A DNA stretch of 64,000 bases. It comes from Chitinophaga sp. CF118 (GTDB lineage Bacteria; Bacteroidota; Bacteroidia; Chitinophagales; Chitinophagaceae). Below are positions 10,101-18,375 of this stretch, in pieces. Where the stretch lies: NCBI RefSeq assembly GCF_900112615.1, contig NZ_FOMK01000004.1:434001-498000 (forward strand), in the 5' to 3' direction. Each line of letters opens with the position of its first letter. The first letter of the stretch is position 1. The notes beneath the pieces were generated by a model, which had not been told where the DNA came from, did not search any database, and saw nothing but the letters and a program-made list of their open reading frames with translations. The translations under genes and the position numbers were made by a program.

Positions 10101-10815
10101 CACCTGAAAATTTATTCTTATCGATATTCTGGAATCCTGTTACTACTACTTCCTGGAGTTTAGTTGCTTTCTCTTTCATTTGTATTTTCAGCAATCCTCC
10201 TTTATAATTAGCCAGGTTTATTTCCTGTTGCTCATATCCTGTGATACTAATAATAAGTACTGCATCTGCAGCAATATTTTTCAATTCGAACAAACCATTA
10301 CCATCTGTAGAAGTACCTCTGGTGGTACCTTTCACCATGACAGCTACACCGGGCAGCAATTCTTTTTTCTCTGAAGTAATAACTCCTTTTACATCCTGAA
10401 AACGGGGTGAGATGGTTCTGCTACCCTGTGGAGAAAGCATCGCACTTATCTTTTTATCGCTCTGGCGAATCACAATGCGATCGTAGATAACGGTGTAAAA
10501 AAGTGAATAGGGTTTTAATAATTTGTTTAACAGATCACCTACTTTTTCATTGTGTGCATTAACGGTTACCTTATTCACGGCAACCACTGAATTACCTGCA
10601 TATATAAATGACACATCAGCCAGATTACCTATCTTATCCAATGCTTCTTTTAACAATACATCTTTCAGTTCAAGTGAGATCTTTCTATCAAGGGCATCCT
10701 GTATACCTGTTCCGGCGGAGGCTTGCAGCGTTATTGTTACAAGCAGCATCACCGTTATCAGTTTAAGAAATAGGGTCACCTTTTTATGCATGTGATTTTG
10801 AATTGTTTTGTACAT
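7144..10815 (-). CDS. SusC/RagA family TonB-dependent outer-membrane transporter with STN signalling domain
   Basis: The product is about 1223 residues from the ATG at 10815. An in-frame ATG at 10872 adds 19 residues that do not look like a signal peptide, and ATG 10791 is also possible. After the signal peptide comes an STN (secretin/TonB N-terminal) domain with ALDKIGNLADVSFIYAG, then a carboxypeptidase-D-like beta-sandwich (GVITSEKKELLPGVAVMVKG), the LQEVVVTGF junction, the plug (RVRGATSINGDNKPLWVVDG and ATALYGARAMNGVVVITTKKG) and a 22-strand-type barrel ending in an aromatic-rich C-terminus. STN domains in this family relay ligand occupancy to a FecR-type anti-sigma factor, and a FecR/ECF-sigma pair lies just upstream. 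It is the channel partner of the SusD protein that follows. Confidence 0.94.
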   Translation of the reverse strand: MYKTIQNHMHKKVTLFLKLITVMLLVTITLQASAGTGIQDALDRKISLELKDVLLKEALDKIGNLADVSFIYAGNSVVAVNKVTVNAHNEKVGDLLNKLLKPYSLFYTVIYDRIVIRQSDKKISAMLSPQGSRTISPRFQDVKGVITSEKKELLPGVAVMVKGTTRGTSTDGNGLFELKNIAADAVLIISITGYEQQEINLANYKGGLLKIQMKEKATKLQEVVVTGFQNIDKNKFSGAATRIKAEDAKIDGMPDVSRMLEGRVAGVAIQNVSSTFGTAPKIRVRGATSINGDNKPLWVVDGVVLEDVVNISNDQLSSGDPTTLMGSAVAGLNSNDIESFDILKDAAATALYGARAMNGVVVITTKKGRAGKTVVSYSGNYSTQLKPNYNNYNIMNSAQQMSVLAELERKGSLTSDILSEGDVGVYGKMYEMLNADESGNFPLENTPEAKRKFLLRYASANTDWFDMLFKPSFVQEHSLSLSSGTDKSQSYFSTSFYHDNGWTIADKVSRYTLNFRNNYKISEKVAAGFSVLGSVRQQKAPGALTRTSNPVEGQYDRDFDINPFSYSLNTSRTLTAYDQNGKLEYFRRNFAPFNIINELQNNYLDLNMMDLRLQGDFSWKLAKNLRYEFVGALRYVKSSREHQITENSNMANAYRSAGNSTIAENNKFLYRDPDNPDALPQIVLPYGGFYNRTEDQLINYDFRNSLNYTNTFGDKHSVNAMIGQQVKYADRQNASNTGYGYQYNNGGVAFTDYKILKQTIESNFPYYGMSRDYDRFAAFYATATYAYNSKYNLSGTTRYDGSNRLGRSAGARWLPTWSLSGSWNIDKEPFIQKLPWVDYLTLRASYGLTASMGPATNSNIVYKTINTNRPHLSEVESVIKIAHLQNDDLTWEKLYTTNVGLDATLFDRRLNLALDLYTRKSFDLISIIKTSGIGGETFKAANYADMNSKGIELMIGGDVIKRKEWGWKANFTFGYNTNKITNAKNIPLIFDLVVAEGGNKEGYPVRGLFSLQYKGLDPKSGAPQFINQNGNLSKDVYLQDQNTSHLVYEGPVDPPVTGGFSNTFRYKALSLNVFVTYQWGNKIRMYPAFKTSYSDLDAMPKEFYDRWIMPGDETVTQTPSILDRLEDVLLGGAYPYNNYNYSTARVAKGDLIRLKTVSLSYILPASILNRTAFNSISVTAAAINPWLIYADKRLRGQDPEFFNTGGVAQPIQKQFTLSLKVGI

Positions 10816-11126
10816 TTCAGGAAATAGAGATCCGTTCCCGGTTTTTTTGAAACCAGGGCAATAGCGCACCATCCGCGGTGCGGGGCATAGTTTTTATTGG
10901 ATTAACCGAATAGAATAATGGTTAACCAGATGGCATCGGTTTAGAATACATCATCATTTGATTTAGTTTGGTTGTGTGCAATATTGAGTTTACAGCAAAT
11001 GGTTAACCTGCTGAGGTGGTTGACGATTAAACATAATCATCACACTACCCATGGCGATTCAGTACATCTCATTAGGCGATCAATTTTGGCTAACTTTGTC
11101 CAGGTTTACTACTGGGTTTTCATACT
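10816..11126. other. Intergenic gap before SusC
   Basis: About 310 bp separate the FecR stop from the SusC start. It should hold the promoter read by the partner ECF sigma factor. I found no match to the housekeeping TAnnTTTG/TTTG pattern on the minus strand and no convincing hairpin or small gene. Confidence 0.4.
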
Positions 11127-12140
11127 TTATTGACAGTTCCCTCCACTTATTAAATATCCGGTTCCACTACTGTCTTTACTGATTTTGGCGTTCAATGAAA
11201 CAGCTATCAGTGTAAGTGCTTTTTCCAGATCATCCATGGTATTAACATCTCCGTAAAAAGCACAATGTTGTAACCTTTCGTCTACTGTAACATTAATATT
11301 ATAATACCTTTGCAGGTCGTTTACTACTTTTAAGAGGTCGGCTCCATCATATACAAACCGGCCCTGCTGTTTTTGCATGTAAAACTTTGCATCATCGGGT
11401 GCATCTGACATTTGTAACTGGTGTGTAACGCTATTATATACCACCCTTTTATTGGCTGTCAGGATCACCTCCTCTCCTTCTTTATTACCATTATCATTTG
11501 CCTGTACCTGTACCATTCCTGTTAATACTACTACCTTCGCTTCGCCTGCACCTCTTGCTTCCATATTGAAGGAAGTGCCCAATACAGTAGTATTAATCAA
11601 TGAAGATGCTACGATGAAAGGATATACGGCATTATGCTGTACTTCAAAAAACGCCTCTCCTGTAAGCGCCACAGTACGTTCTTGTTTTCCGTAGTTACCT
11701 GAATACTTCAATGTTGATCCAGGCTCCAGGTATACCAGCGACCCATCTGGTAACTTTAATGTTTTTCGATGTTTTTCGGCTACAACCACCAACTGCCTCA
11801 CGGGTTTCTTTATCACGCTTATATATCCTATTCCGGCTGCCAGTATGATGACTGCTGCGGCTGCAGCTGCTCTCCACGGGCGTAACCACTTGTTCGTTTT
11901 CACAACAGATAACCGGCGGCCGGCTATTCGATCATGAATACTTTTCAGTAGCCGCTCCGATACCTCTCTTTCCAAAAGCGGCTCCTCTGTAAACAGGTCT
12001 GCACTATAGGCATCTCCTGCTATTTCCCTTAATTCTGTAAGATCATTTTCATTCAAATATTGCAGCAGCCAATCTCTGTCCTCTTGATTCCAATTTCTAT
12101 TATGCAACAGATGTTTGAGGTATTCCTTTCTGTTCTGCAC
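11127..12140 (-). CDS. FecR family anti-sigma factor / transmembrane signal transducer
   Basis: The 337-residue protein has a cytoplasmic N-terminal part (1-85) that would hold the ECF sigma factor, one membrane span at about 90-112 (AAAAAVIILAAGIGYISVI), a periplasmic FecR domain (about 118-215, with LPDGSLVYLEPGSTLKY and GEAFFEVQH) and a C-terminal DUF4974-type domain (about 255-330). The start codon is GTG at 12138-12140; an in-frame stop lies shortly upstream and no nearby ATG replaces it. It is located between the sigma factor and the STN-bearing SusC, the standard order for cell-surface signalling, in which loaded SusC signals through FecR to release the sigma factor. Confidence 0.92.
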   Translation of the reverse strand: MQNRKEYLKHLLHNRNWNQEDRDWLLQYLNENDLTELREIAGDAYSADLFTEEPLLEREVSERLLKSIHDRIAGRRLSVVKTNKWLRPWRAAAAAAVIILAAGIGYISVIKKPVRQLVVVAEKHRKTLKLPDGSLVYLEPGSTLKYSGNYGKQERTVALTGEAFFEVQHNAVYPFIVASSLINTTVLGTSFNMEARGAGEAKVVVLTGMVQVQANDNGNKEGEEVILTANKRVVYNSVTHQLQMSDAPDDAKFYMQKQQGRFVYDGADLLKVVNDLQRYYNINVTVDERLQHCAFYGDVNTMDDLEKALTLIAVSLNAKISKDSSGTGYLISGGNCQ

Positions 12141-12328
12141 TATTTTGATTGATTATTTAAACTAAATACGGGGGTATATTAAAAGAGGGTGGGTGTAATA
12201 AAAGAAAAATTGATATATTTTTAAATATAATATTAAATAAGGGTTAAAACTGGGGATTTAATACTAGTAACTCAATAAAGGAGGATAAATTGCCGGGAGG
12301 TAAAGTACAGGTAAAAGCAGTTCAGGGT

Positions 12329-12398
12329 ACGTCTAGAGTCATCCTTCGTTCATCCTTCGTTTAAAAACGAAGGATGAACGAAGGATGACTCTAGACGT
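12329..12398. repeat. Perfect 34-bp inverted repeat with internal 11-bp tandem units
   Basis: The arms 12329-12362 and 12365-12398 are exact reverse complements around a 2-nt centre (AA). Each arm holds two tandem 11-mers (ATCCTTCGTTC, then ATCCTTCGTTT). It lies in the 324-bp gap (12141-12464) between the sigma factor stop and the FecR start. The rest of that gap is AT-rich with nothing else recognised. As RNA it would form a very stable hairpin on either strand, but no U-run follows, so a simple intrinsic terminator is not the obvious reading. It could set the ratio of sigma to anti-sigma mRNA, or be a repetitive extragenic element. Confidence 0.9.
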
Positions 12399-12464
12399 AT
12401 TATAGATGAATTAGATGTTTGCTTGTGTCAATTTCCTTATCCTGAACATATTTCATCACAAGTC

Positions 12465-13058
12465 CTAATCGTGATAGTTCAGGAAGAGGAGAAATAATAC
12501 TATATATTTATTCTGCTCTTTGTTTTTTTGAATATAGTCATTTAGTTTGACCATAGCTATGGAAAGGTGTTCCTTTACAGTATTACGGGATATTTTCAAT
12601 TCTTCTGCTACCTCATCATAGGTTTTACCTTCCAGTTTACATAGGGTTACTATTTTCCGCTTTTTGGGAGAGAGTTGGGCAATGGCTTTTTCTAACAACT
12701 GGTATTGTTCTTCATAGAGATTTTTACGATCCAGTGAGTAGTTATCATCAACATCGAGATTCAGCAGTTCTTTGTGAATGGTTTGTTCACGCAGCCTTTT
12801 ACGTACATAGTCTACAGAAAGGTTAAAACTGATTACAAAGAGCCAGCCGGCCACTGACTGGCTAGGGTTTATTTCCTTCCTTTTTTCCCACAGTTTTGCA
12901 AAAACCTCCTGCAGAATATCTTCTGTTACAATCTGTTCCTTTACAAACTTGAAAATATTCCGGTACACCGCCTGGTGGTATTTCCAATACAGTGTATCAA
13001 AAGCACTTACTTCGTCCTGTTGTAACCTAACTACTAACTCGGCATCTTGTGTATTCAT
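12465..13058 (-). CDS. RNA polymerase ECF-type sigma-70 factor
   Basis: This 197-residue sigma factor has region 2 (FDTLYWKYHQAVYRNIFKFV, then ILQEVFAKLWEKR and GWLFVISFNLSVDYVRKR) and region 4 (LSPKKRKIVTLCKLEGKTYDEVAEELKISRNTVKEHLS, a helix-turn-helix that would read the -35-like element). Length and organisation match the Bacteroidota sigma-70 family usually encoded before FecR and SusC. It probably drives the operon at 7144-3382 and beyond when FecR releases it. The C-terminal tail (YIVLFLLFLNYHD) is unusually hydrophobic. The start is the ATG at 13058, just after an AT-rich palindrome. Confidence 0.94.
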   Translation of the reverse strand: MNTQDAELVVRLQQDEVSAFDTLYWKYHQAVYRNIFKFVKEQIVTEDILQEVFAKLWEKRKEINPSQSVAGWLFVISFNLSVDYVRKRLREQTIHKELLNLDVDDNYSLDRKNLYEEQYQLLEKAIAQLSPKKRKIVTLCKLEGKTYDEVAEELKISRNTVKEHLSIAMVKLNDYIQKNKEQNKYIVLFLLFLNYHD

Positions 13059-13070
13059 ATCACGACATTT

Positions 13071-13103
13071 ATATAATTTGTATTTTTATAATACAAATTA
13101 TAT
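13071..13103. promoter_or_regulatory. AT-rich 14-bp palindrome upstream of the sigma factor gene
   Basis: Arms 13071-13084 and 13090-13103 are exact reverse complements (ATATAATTTGTATT on the plus strand) around a 5-nt loop. The palindrome ends 12 bp before the sigma factor start codon. It could be a protein-binding operator or a 5' UTR hairpin. A near match to the -7 element is buried in it, but spacing and bases do not fit the consensus well, so I do not call a promoter. Confidence 0.5.
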
Positions 13104-13275
13104 TGCAGTTTAATGGGTCTGGGTTTCCAAACAAAATCTCCATCTTTCCGACAGATAAAATAGTAACATTTCTTTTTATTGTGCACTATTTTATAATAAA
13201 AAATTAAATTAAAACTATTTGAAATGTATTTAATGCTGATATATTGCCGTTGGCAATAATGCCCCTAAAGCAAGA

Positions 13276-13307
13276 AGGTCATCCCAGGACTAAACCCGGG
13301 ATGACCT
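13276..13307 (-). terminator. Hairpin after the secreted metalloprotease gene
   Basis: Arms AGGTCATCCC (13276-13285) and GGGATGACCT (13298-13307) pair perfectly around a 12-nt loop, 27 bp past the stop codon at 13334. The following minus-strand sequence is only weakly T-rich. A transcription terminator or mRNA-stabilising 3' hairpin fits the position. Confidence 0.6.
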
Positions 13308-13333
13308 CCACTTTGTAATTTGTAACTTAACAA

Positions 13334-15418
13334 TTAGTATTTAACTATTTTCTTAGTTTCTGTGGTTGAGCCATTAAAGATCTTCATTAAATAAACACCC
13401 TTATCCAGGTTCGACAGGTTTACTTTATCACCGTTGCTGATACGTTTAGCAGGTAATACAGTTTTACCATCCAGGGAATATATGCTCACATACAGGTAAC
13501 CTCCCTTCGCAGTGCTGGTACCTTTTACAAATACCTCGTTTACAAAAGGATTTGGTGCAACTGAAAGTACAGTTGATGATTTTTCCACTTCAGTTGTGCT
13601 TACACCAGTATTTAACTTCTCTACGGTGTTACCCGCATTTGAAGTACGGGCAGCAGAAGAAGCCGGAAGTATTTTTAATGAAGAAGTCCAATCGTTCAGG
13701 TTAATTGGCTCATTATTTACATATACTGTAACCAGGCAGGAGAAATCACCACCAAATGCGTATGCATCACCTGAGAAGTTGGCATCCTTATACATGTATA
13801 CCTGATAACCACTTGCAACCTTAAGGGAAGAAATATCGTCATTTGAGATACCACGTGCAATCAGATCTGCATAATTGTAGTCACCTACAGGCAGGGTAAC
13901 AGCATAGCCACCATAGTTACAATCTTTGTAAAAGGTAGCAACACCTGAAGATGAAGCTGCAATAGTACCGGTAATAGCATAGCTACCCAGTGATCCGTAG
14001 TTGGAATAACCATCAGTAGCCGGGCTACCGTAACCGGTGCCAGTGATAGCTACATAATAGGTACCTGCTGCCAGCGTAGCACTGAGAGAAGCTGGTAATC
14101 CGGAAGGATTAGCAGATGTTACTACTCCACCGCTGCTGTTATACAAGGTAGCCAGAATATCCAGGTTGGGCTGACGGGTAGATGTGGCAAAATTCAGAGA
14201 AACAGCACCACCACCGGTAGTAAACCTGAATACATCCACATCACCGGTACGTTCTATTACACCTGTGCTGCTTACAGCACCTGCAACACTTACATTTAAT
14301 GTAGCAGCGGCAGCAATTGTGTTACCATAATCATCAGTTCTGTAACCAATTCCAAAATTAGAACCGGCAATCTTTGCCAGGTCATCTTCTGTGTTATTGG
14401 CACTTGCATATTCGCCTTTGCTCCAATGTACAACAGGTACATAGTAACCTGCACCCATGATAGGAGCCCAGAGACCATTACCCAAATAGTAACCTTCAGA
14501 TGGGCTGATTCTGCCGTCGTGTCCAAGGCTGAAAGTATGGCCAATTTCATGAGAAGCAGCATCACCTGCACCTTTTACACCACCGTTAAATACCCAGCAA
14601 GGTGTTTCATTACCCCAGTTGAAAGAACCGATATAAGCAACGCCACCGGATCCGGGAGCTGCAGTGTTGGTTGGTGTGAAGATGCAACGCATTCTCCTGT
14701 TTGCAGGATAGGTGTTGTATACAGCTTCACTGGTAGTGATATTCAGAACAAAAGGACGGTAGTCTTCACTTACCAGTTCCCATACTTCCTGTTTCTGTGC
14801 ATCAGTAAGGGTAGAAGCAGCAGCATTAATCGGTGTACCGTTATTCCAGTAAGCACTGGTTACATACTGACCATCAAAGTCAAGAAGTACCACGCCATTA
14901 GCACCCGGCAAACTCTGCAGGTCAGTAACTGCTGCTGCAGTAATAGCGGCAGATGAAGCTGTTCTGGCAGACTCCTGTGGTGGTGCTGGTGAATAATCTA
15001 TACAAATGAGAGAATCAACAGGCACTTCTTTTACAAAGGCAGTACCATTCTCTGAGTAGTATTTATAAGCCTTCTTAGTTTTGCGCATGATGATATTACC
15101 ATTCAGCACACCATTTTTCACTTCCAGAACGAAAGAAGATCCTGGTACATTATCAATTTCACCTGCTACCAATTCTTCGCCTTTACCATCCGTACGACGG
15201 CTATTTACTTTTCCGGTAAGAATAGTTCCTTCCGCGATCTTCAGGTCAGCTGCACTGGCCAGACGGGTATTAGCACCTGCTTTAGCCTGTGATCTGATAT
15301 CCTGCAGTACACCTGCTGTAGAACCTAAACGATAAGGTTGCTTTTGCTGACCATTTGTGATAACGGCAGCCATCAGTAATAAGGTAGTACCTGAAATATA
15401 TTTTAGCATTGTGTTCAT
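13334..15418 (-). CDS. Secreted metzincin-like zinc protease with PPC, crystallin-like and T9SS type A sorting domains
   Basis: The 694-residue protein starts with a signal peptide (about 1-23). The protease core has HEIGHTFSLGHD near residue 290, the HExxHxxGxxHD metzincin zinc site, and APIMG near residue 318 as the likely Met-turn. After it come a PPC-type beta-sandwich (about 370-470, DVDVFRF to YYVAITGTGYG), a beta/gamma-crystallin-like domain (about 480-570, ATFYKDCNYGGYAVTLPVGDY) and a C-terminal type A sorting domain (VAPNPFVNEVFVKG to KKIVKY). It is therefore secreted through T9SS. It begins 26 bp after the GH16 gene, probably in one transcript, and could digest cell-wall glycoprotein alongside the glucanase and chitinases. 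Confidence 0.9.
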   Translation of the reverse strand: MNTMLKYISGTTLLLMAAVITNGQQKQPYRLGSTAGVLQDIRSQAKAGANTRLASAADLKIAEGTILTGKVNSRRTDGKGEELVAGEIDNVPGSSFVLEVKNGVLNGNIIMRKTKKAYKYYSENGTAFVKEVPVDSLICIDYSPAPPQESARTASSAAITAAAVTDLQSLPGANGVVLLDFDGQYVTSAYWNNGTPINAAASTLTDAQKQEVWELVSEDYRPFVLNITTSEAVYNTYPANRRMRCIFTPTNTAAPGSGGVAYIGSFNWGNETPCWVFNGGVKGAGDAASHEIGHTFSLGHDGRISPSEGYYLGNGLWAPIMGAGYYVPVVHWSKGEYASANNTEDDLAKIAGSNFGIGYRTDDYGNTIAAAATLNVSVAGAVSSTGVIERTGDVDVFRFTTGGGAVSLNFATSTRQPNLDILATLYNSSGGVVTSANPSGLPASLSATLAAGTYYVAITGTGYGSPATDGYSNYGSLGSYAITGTIAASSSGVATFYKDCNYGGYAVTLPVGDYNYADLIARGISNDDISSLKVASGYQVYMYKDANFSGDAYAFGGDFSCLVTVYVNNEPINLNDWTSSLKILPASSAARTSNAGNTVEKLNTGVSTTEVEKSSTVLSVAPNPFVNEVFVKGTSTAKGGYLYVSIYSLDGKTVLPAKRISNGDKVNLSNLDKGVYLMKIFNGSTTETKKIVKY

Positions 15419-15444
15419 AGGGTAAACTATTAAATGATTAATGG

Positions 15445-16614
15445 TTATAATTTAGTGATACGGAACCAGTTGAGGTTAAAACCACCTGCCTGGGCATAGA
15501 TACCAAAGTTGTAGGTACCTGCATTGATGGTCACTGTATGAGAAACAGTGGTCCAGTTCTGCCAGCCACCGGTAGAAGGAATGTCCATATAACCCAGTAA
15601 AATTGAACCTGCATTTAAGTCGAGTGACAATCTGCCACCACCACTAAGACTGGCTACGCGATATTCTACTTTATAAGTTCCAGTGGTTGGGATTGTGATG
15701 GAATTATAAGCCATCCAGTCGCCTGTATCAATGTAACCAACATTCTGGCCACCATTGGTATCTGTAGTACCTTCCAACTGTACACCAGCGCTTGAGCTGT
15801 AAGTTTCAGCTTCTACAGTTTTAGTAAAACCAGGGTTAGTACCACCGCCACCTTGGTAAACACGTACATAGTCTACGTACATTTTAGCAGGGAAAGCATT
15901 CTGGTCAATGTTGAACCCAGGCCAGTTACCACCAATAGCGAAATTCAGCAGGATGAAGAAATCCTTCTGGAATTCTTCTGTGCTACCAACATTATTCAGG
16001 ATGTTGATTTCATTGTACTGGTTACCATCTACAAACCATCTGATATAAGCAGATGTCCATTCAATGGAATAAGTGTGATACGCTGTAACTGATACAGGTG
16101 TTGCACTACCATAAGAAGCATGGCCATTATCTGTGCCAGTCCAATGTACCGTACCGTTTACATCTGCATTGTTGTTTACGTGTTCCATGATATCAATCTC
16201 TCCGCAGGATGGCCATCCAACAGAGCTGATATTACTTCCCAGCATCCAGAAAGCAGGCCAAGAACCTGAGAAAGCAGGGATGGCTATACGGGCTTCTATT
16301 TTGCCGTACGTCCATGATTTTCTGCCCTGTGTTTTCATTCTTGTAGAAGTGTAAGCCATACCGCCATAGTTTTCTTTTTTAGCGGTAATGACCAACTGGC
16401 CGTTTTCGACAGTAGCATTTTCCTGGCGGTAGTATTGCAGTTCATTGTTACCCCAGCCACCGGAACCGGTGCCGGTTTCAAAAACCCAGTCAGGGCCAAT
16501 GCTGGAGTTGAATTCATCCTGCCAGACCAGCTGCCAGTTCTGAGCCGATGCAGCACTGCCTGTGAGGGCTAGCATAGCGGTTAACAATAGAGGCAATTTT
16601 AGTGTTTTCATCAT
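15445..16614 (-). CDS. GH16 family endo-beta-1,3-glucanase-like enzyme with C-terminal CBM6
   Basis: The 389-residue product has a signal peptide ending AASAQ and a GH16 jelly-roll catalytic domain (about 27-265). Its active-site motif GEIDIMEH near residue 140 gives the nucleophile and acid/base glutamates in the ExDxxE pattern of laminarinase-type members. A CBM6-like module fills the C-terminus (about 275-389: VEAETYSSSAGVQLEGTTD, then VGYIDTGDWMAY and NWFRITKL). No T9SS sorting domain is present, unlike the neighbours, so its export beyond the periplasm is uncertain. The CBM6 closely resembles that of the next chitinase. Beta-1,3-glucan (laminarin or fungal wall glucan) is the likely substrate. 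Confidence 0.92.
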   Translation of the reverse strand: MMKTLKLPLLLTAMLALTGSAASAQNWQLVWQDEFNSSIGPDWVFETGTGSGGWGNNELQYYRQENATVENGQLVITAKKENYGGMAYTSTRMKTQGRKSWTYGKIEARIAIPAFSGSWPAFWMLGSNISSVGWPSCGEIDIMEHVNNNADVNGTVHWTGTDNGHASYGSATPVSVTAYHTYSIEWTSAYIRWFVDGNQYNEINILNNVGSTEEFQKDFFILLNFAIGGNWPGFNIDQNAFPAKMYVDYVRVYQGGGGTNPGFTKTVEAETYSSSAGVQLEGTTDTNGGQNVGYIDTGDWMAYNSITIPTTGTYKVEYRVASLSGGGRLSLDLNAGSILLGYMDIPSTGGWQNWTTVSHTVTINAGTYNFGIYAQAGGFNLNWFRITKL

Positions 16615-16679
16615 AAGGATTGTATTTGAAATGGTTAAAAAAAATATGGTTTCAGGTTTGGGTTACATCTTATCATATA

Positions 16680-16754
16680 AATTTCACCTTACACATCTCC
16701 GGCAGCTGAAGCATCGGGAAACATATTTTTACCAGGGAGATGTAAGGTGAAATT
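16680..16754 (-). terminator. Imperfect inverted repeat after chitinase 1
   Basis: AATTTCACCTTACACATCTCC (16680-16700, read in two parts) pairs with 16736-16754 except for a 2-nt bulge, across a 35-nt loop. It starts 4 bp beyond the chitinase stop codon (16759) and precedes the GH16 start. It probably ends or protects the chitinase mRNA. No T-run is evident. Confidence 0.5.
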
Positions 16755-16758
16755 CATG

Positions 16759-18375
16759 TTATTGTTTAATAAATTTCTGCGCGATCTTCTTCATTCCTTT
16801 TGTGTACACCAGCACATAAGCACCTGCTGGTAACGCTTCCACGCTGATCTTATTCGTACTGCCTTTTACATTTAATACCTGGTTGCCATTGAAGTCGTAA
16901 ATGCTGATGAGTGCACCTTCAACGTCGTAATCGCCTTTGATATATAATGTAGAAGTAACCGGGTTAGGATAAACGAGCAAGTGAGGTGTAGCATCCTCTG
17001 GCTTGCTCATAAGTTCAGGCGTTGTTACACTACTATCTGCCATTCTCGCCGCAGATGCCACCTTTGTGATCCGGATCCAGTTCAGGTTGAAACCACCAGT
17101 CTGTCCATAAATACCAAGTGCATATGTACCTGCATTAACAGTTACAGTATGAGAAATTGTGGTCCATGTTTGCCAGCCAGCTGTAGAAGGAACATTCAGA
17201 GAACCAAGTACAATCGTACCAGCATTCAGGTCGAGGGACAATTTGCCACCGCCCCTTAAACTGGCTACACGATATTCTACTTTATAGCTACCGGTTGTTG
17301 GGAAATTCACATTACTGTATGCCATCCAGTCTCCGGTGTCTATACTTCCTACATTGGAACCACCATTTGCATCGGTAGTGGCTTCTGTCTTCACACCAGA
17401 CATTGAGGTATAACTTTCTGCCTGGATCAGCTTAGAAGTACCACCTCCACCGCCGCCTTTGACAATTTTTTCTTCGTGGATAGCAGAAAGTAAAGAGTAG
17501 GGACTGCTGGAAGGAAGATCCTGTGACAGTTCCCATATCATGATACCACCTGCCTGATCGTATGCCAGATCCACTTTCTTTTTAATGGTAGTAATACCAT
17601 TGTAACCATTACCATTAAACGTATCTGCATAAGGACTTGCGCCACTGTTTACCAATGTTGCATACGAGCTCCAGCTTGGGCGGCCATAGAAGGGAACACC
17701 TAATATTGCTTTGGCAGCAGGTAAGCCCCTACCCTTCCAGTAATTAACTGACTGAGATGCATACGTGTAAGTGGAATGGTCATAATTATTATAATCATAA
17801 GCCATCAGCGTAAGGAAATCTACCTGGGAAAACACGGAGCTGAGAATACTAGCTCCACCGGTACCAACTACGGCAGCAGTTAACAGTTTACCCTTCGCAT
17901 GTAAGGCAGAAGATAACTGTGTCATCAATGTTACGTAGTTGTTGGCAGATGCACCTGCATCAGGATATTCCCAGTCGATATCAGCACCATCCAGACCATA
18001 CTGGTTTACAAAGTTGACGATGTTAGTCGTGAATGCACTGCGGTAAGAACTGTTAGCTGCCAGTGATTCAAAAGCGCCATCATCACCATTATTCCAGCCA
18101 CCTACAGATATCATCACCTTTACACCTTTTGCGTGAGCCAGCGAAACGAGGCTTTTCAGCTTAGCTGGATTTTCAATACTCTGCAAACCACCGCTAGCAG
18201 TTGGTAACAGGAACGCATAGTTGATATGAGTGAGTTTACTGTATTGTACCGTATTTACATCACCAGACCAGGAGGGCATATAGCCTACCACTTTGAACTG
18301 TGCGAATGATTGTGAGGATGCGATAAGAGATGCGCCGAACAACATGCATGCGCTTATCCATTTTTTTGTTGTCAT
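16759..18375 (-). CDS. GH18 chitinase with CBM6 and T9SS type A sorting domain
   Basis: The start is taken at ATG 18375, which gives a normal signal peptide (MTTKKWISACMLFGASLIA to SFAQ). The frame upstream to 18450 looks non-coding. The GH18 domain spans about residues 27-300 with the catalytic DGADIDWEYP near 133 (DxxDxDxE, with the last Glu as acid/base), the strand motif KVMISVGGWN and the ending IMIWELSQD. A Gly-rich linker leads to a CBM6 module (about 315-440) and then a type A sorting domain (LLVYPNPVTSTLYIKG to KFIKQ). It hydrolyses beta-1,4-GlcNAc chains outside the cell. Its catalytic domain is a close paralogue of chitinase 2 at 18725-20908. Confidence 0.95.
   Translation of the reverse strand: MTTKKWISACMLFGASLIASSQSFAQFKVVGYMPSWSGDVNTVQYSKLTHINYAFLLPTASGGLQSIENPAKLKSLVSLAHAKGVKVMISVGGWNNGDDGAFESLAANSSYRSAFTTNIVNFVNQYGLDGADIDWEYPDAGASANNYVTLMTQLSSALHAKGKLLTAAVVGTGGASILSSVFSQVDFLTLMAYDYNNYDHSTYTYASQSVNYWKGRGLPAAKAILGVPFYGRPSWSSYATLVNSGASPYADTFNGNGYNGITTIKKKVDLAYDQAGGIMIWELSQDLPSSSPYSLLSAIHEEKIVKGGGGGGTSKLIQAESYTSMSGVKTEATTDANGGSNVGSIDTGDWMAYSNVNFPTTGSYKVEYRVASLRGGGKLSLDLNAGTIVLGSLNVPSTAGWQTWTTISHTVTVNAGTYALGIYGQTGGFNLNWIRITKVASAARMADSSVTTPELMSKPEDATPHLLVYPNPVTSTLYIKGDYDVEGALISIYDFNGNQVLNVKGSTNKISVEALPAGAYVLVYTKGMKKIAQKFIKQ

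Noticed and set aside
10816..10872. Longer N-terminus of the STN-SusC from ATG 10872
   Set aside because: The extra 19 residues contain Cys, Pro and Gly without a signal character, and a normal signal peptide begins downstream at 10815.
14426..14956. 176-codon plus-strand open frame
   Set aside because: It is antisense to the metalloprotease catalytic domain, with no motif or start context.
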